From positions 18,588,501 to 18,652,500 of the forward strand of contig CM074858.1 of NCBI GenBank assembly GCA_037501455.1: a stretch of 64,000 nt of DNA, written 5' to 3'. This DNA comes from Lantana camara (Eukaryota > Streptophyta > Magnoliopsida > Lamiales > Verbenaceae). Position 1 is the first letter of the stretch. The number at the start of each line of letters is the position of its first letter. The notes beneath the pieces are model-generated. The model saw only the letters and a program-made list of their open reading frames with translations. It did no database searches and was not told the DNA's origin. Positions 11,063 through 22,079 of the stretch are shown here, piece after piece. Made by a program: the position numbers and the translations under genes.

Positions 11063-13470
11063 TGAGAGGTTGAGGAGCCATCGACCGACATGGTCCATAA
11101 CACCGAGCGCGGGGTCTCCTTATTCGGGTTATTCTTCTCAATGATGAAGTCTGCAAGGATTTGGGCTTAATATGCAGCTCGGGGTTGGTAGCTGATATCG
11201 AACTGACTCAGCTCAATGGCCCATTTCACAATTCTTCCCGATGCTTCTGGCTTCTCCAAGACTTGGCGTAAGCCCTGGTCTGTGAGGACTACGATGGAGT
11301 GAGATTGGAAATAGGGCCTCAACTTCCTGGAAGTATGCACGAGGGCCAGGGCAAATTTTTCAATCTCCAGATAGCGCATTTCAGCACCATGCAATATCTT
11401 GCTCACGTAATACACTGGCATGTGCTTCCTTTCGCGCAAGGCCACTAGCACTGAGCTTATAGCCTCTTCCGTGACCGCCAAATTGAGATACATGGTTTCC
11501 CCTGCAACAGGTTTGGCAAGCAAAGGAGGGGAAGCAAGGTATTCCTTGAGCCTTTCAAAGGTCTCATCATATTCATCAGTCCACTCAAATTTCTTAATAT
11601 TGCGCAAAATTTTAAAGAAGGGAAGATTTTTCTCGGAGGAACGAGAGATGAACCTGTTTAGAGAAATGATCCGACCGACGAGACGCTGGATGTCCCTCAC
11701 GTTGTGGGGTCTGTTGATACTTTTCAGAGCCAGAATCTTTTCTGGGTTGGCTTCAATTCCTCGCTGGCTGACTATGTAGCCGAGGAACTTTCCTCCTTCT
11801 ACGCCGAAAGAGCATTTGTTGGGATTTAGCTTCATTCGGTACTTGCGGAACAGGTCGAAAGTCCGACCCAAATTTGACAAATGCATCTCCGCTCTCTCGC
11901 TTTTGACGATCATGTCGTCGATATACACCTCCATCGTTTTGCCGATCTCCTCAGCGAAAATCTTGTTGACCAGCCTCTGATAAGTAGCGCCCGCGTTTTT
12001 CAGCCCGAAGGGCATGACTTCGAAATAGTAAATCCCCTTCACCACAATGAAAGCGGTCTTTTTCTTGTCTTCCTGAGCCATGAAGATCTGATAATAGCCT
12101 TAGAAGGCATCCATCATGCTCAAGAGCTCGCATCCAGCAGTGGAATCGACCAACTGATCGATGCGTGGGAGAGGGCAAGGATCTTTGGGGCAGGCTTTGT
12201 TCAGGTCGGTGAAGTCATTGCACATTCGCCACTTCCCTCCTGTCTTCGCGAACAGGATGACATTGCAGAGCCAATCCACGTACTTGGCCGGGGTGATGTA
12301 TCCTGCGTCTAGTAGCTTGTTGACTTCCTGTTCAATTATCTCGTTTCGCTCGTCGCTCTGGGCCCTCAGTGGCTGCTTGATGGGTCGAAAACTTGGGTCG
12401 ACATTCAAGTGATGTTCGATGATTTTTGGGTCAACGCCGACCAAATCTGAGGACTTCCAGGCAAACACGTCTGCATTGCCTTGCAGGAATTGAATGAGCA
12501 TACATTGTTGTTTACCTTTGAGGTTAGCCCCTATATTGGTGGTTTTCTCCGGATCGTCCAGTATCAGTTGGACGGGGACAATGGCACCCGCGGCCTCTAT
12601 TTTTCCATCATCAAGCTTGCGCTTCTTCCGCGCTATGGTTGAAGTCATTTACTTAGAGCACATCTCCGCAGTTGGGTCGTCGGGGTCGGCAAGCTCCGGA
12701 TCCAAAAAGTCATCAATGTTCATCAAAGGTACAATGCTTTTGTTCGGAAGTTGTACCTTTTCCATGGAAATGGAGTAGCATTCCCAGGATTCTGGGATGT
12801 TGCAGTGGAGCTCTCCTATCCCATGTGGGGTCGGTAGCTTGATGGTTTGGTGGTACATGGAGATCACGGCCCTGAAACTTATCAGGGCTGGGCGTCCCAT
12901 GATGATGTTGTAAGCAGAGGAGCCCTCTACCACCAAGTATTCCAACAATTGCATAGCTCATTTTGGTAGCTTCCCCATGGAGGTAACGAGCTTGACTCTT
13001 CCCTTGGAATAGACCTCAGAACCCCCGAAACATGTCAACGGTGTTTTAATTGGTTCATATTCGAGGGAGTTATGGATGTTCATTTTTTGCAAGGTGGAGT
13101 AAAAGATAATGTTGGCTGAGCTTCCACTATCGACGAGGGTCTTGTGTACAGCACAGTTTGCTACATCTAAGGTGACGACCATCGGACAACTCGGCATTCC
13201 GCCGTCCCATGGCATCACCGGTACAAAGTCCCTATCACTAAACGAGATCTCTTGTTCGCGCCATTCTTGCCTTTCCTCCACGTGCATCACTTCTCTGGGT
13301 CCGTAAAGCTCTCGACCCACTTGACGTCTCGAGCGTTTGCGCGCAGTCTTGGAATCTCCCCCAGCAGGGCCACCGACAATCATGAAGATTTCATTGGTGG
13401 GTAGGTTGTGGGGGTTGGCCTCCTTGGGCTTTTCCAATGGTGGCTTGCGTCCTCTTCTGGGTGGAGACAA
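11063..13470 (-). pseudogene. Protease, reverse transcriptase and first RNase H of the Tat element, broken
   Basis: One reading frame runs the whole length apart from stops at 12958-12960 (TGA), 12649-12651 (TAA), 12100-12102 (TAA, the Gln position of the DAFQGY motif) and 11167-11169 (TAA). The aspartic protease motif LVDSGSSANI lies near 13110-13140. RT shows NDFTDLNKACPKDP, VMPFGLKNAGATYQ and the catalytic YIDDM, with normal Asp residues. A Ty3-type RNase H follows with degenerate motifs. It is preceded by gag in another frame and followed by the second RNase H after a frameshift. Most stops fit a single C-to-T or G-to-A transition. Confidence 0.9.
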
Positions 13471-15376
13471 CTCTCTTTGGTCGAAAGCCTGGCGAGAGCC
13501 CGCTCATTCAGCTTCTTCATGAATTCCATGAGGTGGCCACCTTGGATCAATCGTTCCACTTCCTCTCTAAGAGCGATGCACTCTGAGGTCCAATGGACAG
13601 GCTGCATGTGATAAGCGCAGCGCTTGCCCGACTCTTTGGCCTTCTTGGTCTCCTTCAGCTGCTTGGGCTTTTTTAGTAATCCCCGATCCATGACTTCGTA
13701 AATTTCCTCGATGGGGCAGACCAATGGAGTGTACCCCTTCTTGGCCCCGCTCGCAGAGGGCATTTCTCGCTTGAGCCTCTGCTCCATCCTGCTGGAGAGC
13801 CTGAGAGGCTTCGACCGAGGTGGGTCGAATCTGGGGAATCGATCAGGAGCTGGGTCGCTCACTCTCCGGTCGTTTTTGTGCCCTAGAGCGCGAGCAGTGG
13901 ACTTGACTTCCTCCAATCGCATAAACGGCGCACAATGGCCATTACTTCCTCCATATTCTGGGGAGACTCGAGGATGATTTCGTCGGCGCATTCCGTGTGA
14001 CAGATGGCCTTGTGGAGGGTCTGGGTCAGGATATCAATGTCCAAATGCTCCACCTTGACGAAAGCCTTATTGAAGCGAGAGAAGAAACTCCTCAAGGTCT
14101 TGCCTTCCTCCTGCACGATGCTATATAAATAAGTAGATGGGAGCTTGACCCCCGTCATCGAGGAAAAGTGGGCCTTGAACTTCTTGACCAAATGGTCATA
14201 GTCGCGGATGCTGTGAGGAGACAAACGCTCAAACCAGTCTTGGGCTGGACCCTCGAGCGTGGTTTCGAAGATCTTGGTCCATATGAGTTTGGAATGGCCG
14301 TAGAGGCTGACCTGCGCCTCGAACTTGGAGCAATGCTTTACGGGGTTGGTGCTCCCGTGGTAGACTGACAAGTTGGTGGGGACTCTATCCATCACCTTGG
14401 CGTCGATGATCTCGTCGCAGAAAGGGCACCTTGCCTCCCTTTCGCTACGGTACATCCTCCCCTGACGCTGTGGGGGGTGACCGTGATGGTGGGATGGTGC
14501 CCCCACTTCGGGAACTTGCCCGTGGAGGAAGTGTGATGACACTTCCTCCTGTGGATCAAAATACTCCGACCCTTGTGCTGGGTCGGGAAGGTAACGTTGT
14601 TGTTGCTGCTGTCTTCGGGGGAGATGATTCCTGAGATCGCCTTGACCAACCCAGTGACCCCGGTTGGCTCTGAAGTAGGCTTCGGGATGGACCCTAGCCC
14701 CTAGGCGATCAAAAACAGGCACGTTTCTAGGAATGGGAGCGTCCCTATTTATCTCGCTCGCTGTCCCTGCAACGTGTCGCGCACCTCTGTCATTTTCCCC
14801 TACATTGCGTAAAAGCTGTGAGGGGCGTTCCTCTTCCGGATCAATCCTTCTCCTGGCAGGCTCCCGACGGCGAGGCGGGTTTTCGTTGTCATCAAAACCC
14901 TCCTCGAGGTGTGCGCCCAGATGGACTGGGTGTTAGACCCCCGGTGCCGGTGCAATGTAGATGGTTTGAGGCTGTGCGTAGGGGTTTTGGCCGTAGGGGA
15001 GCTGCGGATACCCCCAGATACTCGGTTGATGGGCATGTTGTTGGACAGCGTAGGCCATCGGGGCAGAGGGCCCTTGGACTGTGGGGTATGCAATGTTCTG
15101 AGGGGTTAGAGCCAAAGGACTTCCTCTTGGGGGAGCCGGCATGACCGGTTCCCTGTTTTCTCTCGCAGCGGCCAATGCCTCTGCCTTGCACCGTTCCGCG
15201 TAAGCAGCTAAATCTGCTTCAGAGAGTATCAAACGGCTGGGAGCACTAGGACCGGCTTCCGCAGCGACGACTCCTACTACAGGGGGTTGAAAGTTTTCCC
15301 CTGTGGTGTTGAGATCCGGGAAGATCTCTTCACCATTCTTGCCGTAAACGCGTCGTCCGTGACGTGTTTGGACCAT
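13380..15376 (-). pseudogene. gag of the Tat element, one stop and frameshifts
   Basis: The start is the ATG at 15376 (MVQTRHGRRVYG), about 75 bp after the 5' LTR. The frame is open to 13883 except for TAA at 14933-14935 after PAPGV. It contains a capsid-like retrotransposon gag region (LYGHSKLIWTKIFETTLEGPA ... RDYDHLVKKFKAHF). Near 13930 the reading continues in a second frame that ends at 13380. That second part has the CAYHMQPVHWTSEC zinc-knuckle-like motif and ALREEVERLIQGG, typical of plant Tat gag C-termini. A further shift near 13440 joins protease. The protein would package the element RNA, but this copy cannot make it whole. Confidence 0.87.
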
Positions 15377-15436
15377 CTTGAATGGAAAGTTGTAGGGTAG
15401 CGGTATGAAAACAAGGTTTTTGTTCAGAGTTTCCCA

Positions 15437-15448
15437 CAGACGGCGCCA
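15437..15448 (-). other. Primer-binding site of the Tat element
   Basis: On the minus strand TGGCGCCGTCTG begins three bases after the 5' LTR end. The first nine bases match the complement of the 3' end of plant tRNA-Asp (TGGCGCCGT...). Which tRNA is used is inference. Confidence 0.75.
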
Positions 15449-15451
15449 AGA

Positions 15452-16147
15452 TGATGGTGTCAAAATCTGGGTTGTGTGTTGGACTGCAGACTAAGACTCC
15501 CAATCACCCAAGATATTTATAGTACGAGGAGAACTCTGGTACTTTCCTAAGCTGAAAGGATGAAACAAACGTAAGCTCAAAGGCCAAAACAGGGGAGAGT
15601 GGGGGTCAGACCCGTTTTGGCACTCCGACGCTCAAGTCAGCTAAAGCTCTGAGTCGAAAATATGCAGGAGTTCAGAGTCTTGTGCGTGAAGGAAAGCTTA
15701 CCCTTGAAGGTCATGAGGTGGGGTTCTTATAGGGCGGAGATGGACTCCACGGGTGCAAGTACACCTCCCGTGAGGTGTGGATCTGGGTGGGAGAGGAAAA
15801 CGACGGCCCATGGCCGGAACAGTGCTTTTCCAGCAAAAGCACTGCTCGCCTGCTCCTGCCAGGATGCCTGACACTGTACTGGACGCAGCTGCAATTAATG
15901 CGGCCAGCGGTAGGTGATGCTTGCATTGAATGCGGTTGTCTGGTAGCGACTGGGTCGTGCCTCTCTGGATCGAAAGGAGACACTAGGTCGCGGGAGACTG
16001 CCACCTGGCTGTGGCTTGAGGTCTTTGGCCGAGTGTTGGGTCGGTGGTTGCCTATGTGGCTTGGTCGTGGAGCGTTGACGTGGCACAGGGGGCCATGTGG
16101 TAGTGACATCTGGAGTCCGGTCATGCTCCCCGATTTTCCCCTTATCA
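15452..16147 (-). repeat. 5' LTR of the Tat element
   Basis: It has the same 696-bp length as 4377-5072, with TG...CA ends and the ACATA duplication at 16148-16152. A minus-strand TATA-like CTATAAGAACCC at 15722-15733 is the likely promoter for genomic RNA, placing transcription toward lower coordinates. Confidence 0.95.
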
Positions 16148-16389
16148 ACATATTAATTGGCTTATTGATTATTATTTTTATTTATTTCATTTTACACCAT
16201 CTTTTAATTTTGTATATATATTTTTATTATCAACTAATTTTATATTTTTCAATTTAATGGAAATATCTATTCACCATGTTCAAATTTTAACTAACGTTTA
16301 GTATTTACTGTATATTTATTTTGTTCTTTATTTTGTTTCTTAAATTTTTTATTTATACCGTATTTATTGGTCACCAATAATTAATTTTT

Positions 16390-16652
16390 GGGTTAAACTT
16401 TTTTTGCACCCCAACGTTTGGGATGTTTTGCACTTTAGTACCCAACCTTTGAATTTTGTTGCACTTAAGTGCCCAATATCAGACGTGTCATTTTCTTATT
16501 GGTTTGTTGGGTACATGTGTCATTTTCTTATTGGTCGGGGGCGCTTAAGTGCAACAAAATTCAAAGGTTGGGTACTAAAATGTAAAATTTTATAGGTTAG
16601 GTACTAAAGTACAAAACACCCCAAACGTTGGGGTGCAAAAAAAGTTTAACCC
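16390..16652. mobile_element. Non-autonomous Mutator-type TIR element (263 bp)
   Basis: The ends GGGTTAAAC and GTTTAACCC are inverted, and the inverted similarity extends about 85-110 bp inward (TTGCACCCCAACGTTTGGG, TTGTTGCACTTAAG). The flanks are a perfect 9-bp direct repeat TTAATTTTT (16381-16389 and 16653-16661), the duplication size of Mutator-like elements. There is no coding capacity. The element is almost entirely palindromic. Confidence 0.88.
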
Positions 16653-16837
16653 TTAATTTTTATACTTGACCTTTGCTATTTGTTAATCTATTTATCTCAA
16701 AATATTTATCATCAATATCTATAATGTTATTCGAGCATTACATTTACATTTTTCAAAGTTCTACTATTCAATTTATTGATTATTAAGGACATAGTATATG
16801 TTTATATTTTTTATTACATGTTCACTAACGAGGTTAT

Positions 16838-17330
16838 TTTAGTTTGAAACTTTTAGAATATGGAACTGCAATTCGATTTCTTAATTACGAGATTATTGAA
16901 GTTTGAAATCCTTCACGAGACTGAGAAAGTTTAAAAAAATTTTGAGATTTTTGACTCAATATCGTAAGGTACGAGTTATTTTCGTTTTTATAAATTATCA
17001 TATTTGAGATTTTAATCTGATTTCTTAATAAGGCTAACAAAGTTTAAAATCTCTAAAAGAGTTTAAAAGAGTTTCAAGATTTTTGGCTCAATCTCATAAG
17101 GTAAATTTTTTTATTTTTTAGAAAATTAATTCAAAGTTTAATAATATTAATTTAATCTTATTTTTTGAATTAATTAAATTTAGAATATCAAGTTGCAATT
17201 CGATTCGTTGACAAGATCGACAAAGTTTGAAATTCTTGCCGGCCTAAAAAGATTTCTTCGATTTTGGGTTTGATCTCTTAAGGTACGAGTTATTTTTATT
17301 TTTATAAATTATCATATTTTATATTTAAAA
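16838..17330. repeat. Degenerate tandem repeat, about 150-bp period
   Basis: Three diverged copies share TGCAATTCGATT, AAAGTTTGAAAT, TCAATCTC.TAAGGTA and TTTTTATAAATTATCATATTT. No gene is visible. It lies inside the sequence that ends at the Helitron 3' terminus. Confidence 0.6.
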
Positions 17331-17610
17331 AGAATGTCATATTTATACAATTTCACCATTTCATTTATTATTATTATTTAGAACTGGATGATAATTATAT
17401 ATTTTTTCTATTTTTCTTTTACAACGTCTCTACTTAATACTTAAATAAAACTATAATAAGAAATACTTTGGCATCAATTTATTTATTATTTATAAAAAAA
17501 TATGTATTATATAGAATATTTTTCATTGTATATGATTAAGTACATTTATTTTAATTTATTTTAGTCTACAAGATTTATACATAATATTATAAGTTATATT
17601 TTCATCAATA

Positions 17611-17637
17611 CCGTGCATAGCACGGGACATACGCTAG
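17611..17637 (+). mobile_element. Helitron 3' terminus
   Basis: CCGTGC-ATA-GCACGG forms a perfect hairpin at 17611-17625. It is followed after eight bases by CTAG (17634-17637) and then a host T, the CTRR-3' rule of Helitrons. I could not find the matching 5' TC end. If it lies upstream of 4372, the Tat element and the first TIR element are nested inside this Helitron (inference). Confidence 0.65.
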
Positions 17638-17640
17638 TAT

Positions 17641-19077
17641 ATATATATATATGAATTCGAATCTCTCTTCTAAGAATTTTGTTTTTTTGGTATCTTATTT
17701 TTAGAGCTTACATCTTTCATATAAAAATCCTTGTCACTGATATTTTCCTAAGAAGAAAATTGTAAATTTGGTATAAAAATTCAACTTATTCAGCATTTTT
17801 AGTATATTTTATTTTCCGACGATAAAATAAGATTATATCTCCAAAATCAAGAAATTTAGTACATATTTATTGTCAAATTAAAAACCAACTATACTCGCCA
17901 AAATTTATATATCTAGTTCGTCACGTATAAAATCAGATTGAATTTCCAATGGGCAAAATCGGATACACGTCAAAAAGTGAAATTATTCCATCTGCTTAGA
18001 CTAATACTATTTATCTCATTGAGTGAATGACAAAACACAGTAATTAATTTATTTTCATAATTCAGAATTTGGAGACCCTGGGTACTTTTCAAGGGGAAAA
18101 CAACAATAAACTTTTCTTGCTTCACATATTTTTGTTTGTTGTGAATTACACTACACACACATACCATACCAGAAGCAGAATCCATTTCCATTGTTCTCCA
18201 ATTTCACTGTATGATTTCATTGCATTTATTATCATGATTGGCAATATTGATAAGGACAAGACACCAACAAAGGACAGAAAAAAGTGAGAAATCCACACAT
18301 ACTTTCTCCTCTCCTCATCTCTTCCGGATTTGGCTGTGATTCAAATGCCCTCACTGTTCATATCTGTGATCTGACAAGGACTGGTGCTCATCTCTTATTT
18401 ATACATTTCTCAAATGTAGTATAGTCTGCTAATTCATCATTCCATGCTTTTATGGCATTGAGTGATCATTTCCTGTATTTTTTCAAAAGAGAGAATTTGT
18501 GGTCTCAAATGAACTTTGAAGATGTATTGGTTGAAAACTTGAGAGATCTGCCCTTTTTGGCGATGCCTGCAGCCAACCACTATTACAAGCCCCACTAAGG
18601 TTTCCAACCACTACATATTTCACCTAAGGTAAATATATGTGTGATATTATAAAAAGATAAGACGTAATTATTCTAACCATTCACGTTTTTATATTCGGTT
18701 CGGTTCTTTGCCCATGAATTGAGCAATCAGTTTCATTTTAACGCGATAAGAGATGTTTTCGTCAATGGATTCGCCTATTACACGTGTAGCCTCTAATTTG
18801 TATCGAGAAGCTAAGTATCGTAACAATAAATTAGTTTTTCAATTTGATTTTATATTTTATTATGAGTTCGAGTTAGATCGAACTATTAGAATTGTATTCT
18901 ATTATGATTTCGAATTGAACGGAACCATTAAGATGTGAATCTCTCTCTTATAATGATAATTGTACATATAAAAACTTAAAATGCTAGGTTTTTACTTAAA
19001 CTAACATAACCTGAAACTACCAAGTTAGGCCACTCGACATGGTTAATTAATACATTTAATTACTTTATTTCTTATAT
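17641..19077. other. AT-rich intergenic stretch without a recognised gene
   Basis: It begins with a short (TA)n run. Small ORFs near 18069-18287 and 18753-18938 have no recognisable domain and biased composition. I see no RNA gene. Confidence 0.6.
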
Positions 19078-19086
19078 ATTCCTATA

Positions 19087-19618
19087 GAGCAAATTACATT
19101 TTTGATCCCATAAGATTAGATCTTTCGCAATTTTAGTCCTATATTTTTAAAATTAGACACATTTAATCCCATTATTTTCAAAAAGTTACAATTTTGGTCC
19201 CATTCGTTAAATAATCGATGGAAAATGTATTTTTTTTTGCCACTAAGTGCAATTTGGGGAGAAAAATTATTATCCATTAGTTTTTTTTTTTGTGGGATTT
19301 GCTTATTAATACCTCATTTCAGCACTACATTACCTTAGTGAGAGTGATTCAAATTAAGTCTTCAACATCAATTCATGATACTAAAATGGGGAATAATAAG
19401 CAAACCCTCGCAAAAAACAACCTAATTAGCAATAACTTTTCTCCTCAAATTGCACTTAACGGAAGAAATGCATTTTTCGTCAATTATTTGACGGACGAGA
19501 CCAATATTGCAACTTTTTGAAAATAACTGGACTAAATATATCTAATTTTGAAAATATAGGATTAAAATTGCAAAAAACCTAATTTTATGGCCTATGGGAC
19601 CAAAATTGTAATTTGCTC
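19087..19618. mobile_element. Non-autonomous Mutator-type TIR element (532 bp)
   Basis: The ends GAGCAAATTAC and GTAATTTGCTC are inverted, with about 140 bp of terminal inverted similarity (repeated TTTTGGTCCCAT and TTTAGTCC blocks). A perfect 9-bp duplication ATTCCTATA flanks it (19078-19086 and 19619-19627). There is no transposase, and the short ORF at 19290 has no homology I recognise. Confidence 0.88.
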
Positions 19619-19865
19619 ATTCCTATATATGTTGGCTTTTTAGTATTTCAGGAGCACACTTCATGGGATTTTATTTTTCAAACCCCCCAGTGGCCAGAAG
19701 GTTTCGAATTCGGGTCATTACCCTGAAAAAAAAAACTCTTTCTTTTTGACATTTTTATTTATAATTATAGTTTATAATGCATTCTTGGGTTTCTTTTTTT
19801 ATTTTTTGTTTCATTTGTTTTCCTCTTTTTTCCGTTTGCCGAGGGGCAATATTTAAAAAAGAATC

Positions 19866-19900
19866 GGCCCACATATTAGCTACACAATAGGCCCAGCCCA
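19866..19900. promoter_or_regulatory. Site II-type (GGCCCA/AGCCCA) cluster upstream of UMP1
   Basis: GGCCCA occurs at 19866 and 19890, with an overlapping AGCCCA at 19895 and another AGCCCA near 19918. Such elements, bound by TCP factors, are common in promoters of plant housekeeping genes. They lie about 130-160 bp before the UMP1 ATG. Function here is inferred from motif and position only. Confidence 0.45.
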
Positions 19901-20028
19901 GTACAGATCGCTGTTCAAGCCCATGCTCTTTTTTCTTGTGTGTAAAGATTTCTCTAAATTCTTTCCCTCGAATCCTCGCTGCATTTGTGTTCTCATTCTT
20001 TTTATTGTAGCAAAGAGGAAAAATTCTC

Positions 20029-22079
20029 ATGGATTCGCAGAAGATGATTCCGCTCGAAGGACGGAGGGACGATCCACTCCGATATGGAATCCACGGCGTG
20101 AAGAGCGATATCATTGAACCTCACCCGCTTGAATCTGCCTATCGTTCTGTAATTTCTTTGATTGATTCGTCGTATTTGTTGTTTTTTCACTTAATTTCTA
20201 GTATTATCTTTAATTTTTGCTCATTCGGTTATAGTCGAAGGAGAGACAAGAAGAGATGAAGAAGAAAATTTTGATGAATACTTATGGAGCGGCTTTTCCG
20301 ATGAAGATGGAGATTGAACGTCAGATTCTCTCCAAGTTCGTCTCCCTCCCCCAATTTGGTTCTTTTACCCCCATTCTTTTACTAGTAATGAAGTTTGGAA
20401 GCAAGGATTTTGTAATTGCGGATTAGGGTTTAGTTTTACTTTGGAGTGCTTGCATTTAATTGTATGATATTTGTTTTCGGAACTTTCTAACTACATGAAA
20501 CTCTGAGTTTGCTAAAATGCTCTTCTAGTGGCAAATATATTCTTAAATCTTGTAATTGGGTATTAGCGTAAAAGAATGTCCACTTGCTGTTGCTTCTTCA
20601 GGAGATTATTTCAGTTCAATGCTTTTGCTGAAGGCAATTGCACGCCATTGGTATGAAGTGAATGAATGGGCCTTTGGTTTTCTTTTCTTGTGTTCTGATT
20701 TCAGGGTCCTAGTTTTATGATGCTTCATCCGTTTCTTGTGTGTGCTTCTAAATGCTATTGATTTCTTATGTCCTCGGGCCTTGAAGTTCTACACAGAACT
20801 GTTTCTTTTTCTCTTTCCCAGAACTTCAAATTGGTTGATTTGGGTATCATTCTTATGATGAAATTTATCTTTAGCAGAAGCAATGCGGATTTTATTTTGT
20901 GTACGATGTGCCAGCTGTGTTGTGATGATAAACAGCATTGTTATGGAAGACTCTCTGAACAAGTTCTCTAGAATGATAATCTTAACTTTGTAGGCTCTTT
21001 TGTTGATTGCAGATTTCAAAGGCCTCCTGGAGCTATACCTTCTTCACTTGTGGGTTTAGAGGCCATGACTGGAACACTGGAAGGTTTTGGTTTTGAAGAC
21101 TACCTGAACGGTAATGATCTAGTTTAAAATGCAAAAGTTTTCGTTTGATCTCTATTGCAGGTTTTTATTCAATTCACGTAATTGTTGGTGAAATATCATG
21201 ATATGGATTTAGATTAGAACATTATCATCCTTTAATGTGATTTGTTATTTCCTATAGACTTGAATTTCAGTGAGTAGACAAAAAGAAGAAAATATTACAC
21301 CTTTTTTGCTCGGCAGAATATAAGCAAGTCCCTGTATGAATCTAGTTATGAGAAATAGCTGCTAATTGCTAACTTAAACATCTAATTTCATGTTAATCTG
21401 TTATTCTGTTTCTTATAATTTAACTACATTTATAAATTATTGAAAACTTAAAAATTCATTTGTTCACAAGGGAGATATGATGAATTTCTGCTTGAACCTT
21501 TTTTCCTTTCTTTTCTTCCCCGAAATTTGTTGAATATTCAGGACAAATTAGAGAAACATGGAACATTAACTGTCATGGTGCATATAGATGTGATCTGCAC
21601 ACTCTTTCTATGTAATAATTTCTTGTTGTTGCATGAGTAAACAAACTGTGGCATCCATATTTATATAATTCTAGCTTCATATCATTAGAGTCGACCCAAA
21701 GCTGTCACATATTCTTATCGTCCTATTTCCCATCCCGTCTATATTACTATTGGTTCAGCTGCATCTCTGTGTTTAAAACTAGTGATTTACTTGTTGCATC
21801 CATCTTTGCATCTTCTGTGTGCTGCGTGATTTGTTATGTAACATTCGCATTAGTATGGAAATGCTCTTTTATATTTTAAATTGTGATTAGAAGACTGATT
21901 CCTCAACTGTTATAAGGTTCGCTCACCTTCCCTGATGCTTTCTCTGCCCATTCTTACATGTTTCTTATGTGGTTTCAGATCCTAGGGACTCCGAATCATT
22001 CCGGCCTGCGGACATGCATCACGGTATGGAGGTGCGTCTCGGGCTGTCTAAAGGACCCGCGCACCCCAGCTTCATGTGA
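20029..22079 (+). CDS. UMP1: Proteasome maturation factor UMP1/POMP
   Basis: Four exons: 20029-20148, 20235-20335, 21013-21110 and 21979-22079, all with GT-AG introns. Phases join cleanly to a 139-residue protein, close to the roughly 141 residues of plant UMP1. The first exon is exactly 40 codons. Conserved UMP1 features are visible: the HGVKSDI block (about 22-28), the HPLES motif (about 32-36), SKFQRPPGAIPSS in the middle, GFEDYLNDPRDSE, and the C-terminal HGMEVRLGLSKG ending in PSFM. UMP1 is a small, largely unfolded chaperone in the nucleus and cytosol. It joins half-proteasomes with unprocessed beta subunits, drives dimerisation to the 20S core, and is degraded as the first substrate. 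Introns of 677 and 868 bp hold no other gene. The next gene, eIF2B delta, lies 0.9 kb downstream on the same strand. Confidence 0.95.

Larger units (their letters stand above)
4377..16147 (-). mobile_element. Complete but defective Ty3/gypsy LTR retrotransposon, Tat lineage
   Basis: The 696-bp direct LTRs are 4377-5072 and 15452-16147, flanked by a 5-bp target duplication ACATA (4372-4376 and 16148-16152). On the minus strand the order is 5' LTR, primer-binding site, gag, protease, RT, RNase H, a second RNase H with an NNEAEYEAL motif, integrase, a 3.4 kb region carrying a gene on the opposite strand, polypurine tract, 3' LTR. The second RNase H, the lack of a visible chromodomain and the antisense extra gene are known hallmarks of Tat-type elements. 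By hand count the LTRs differ at about 19 of 696 sites (2.7%). The coding part has at least seven in-frame stops and three frameshifts, so this copy cannot move by itself. Confidence 0.93.

Noticed and set aside
11420..12412. Plus-strand ORFs of 80-143 residues in the Tat pol region
   Set aside because: They are exact antisense shadows of RT and RNase H; only the region beyond integrase holds a real plus-strand gene.
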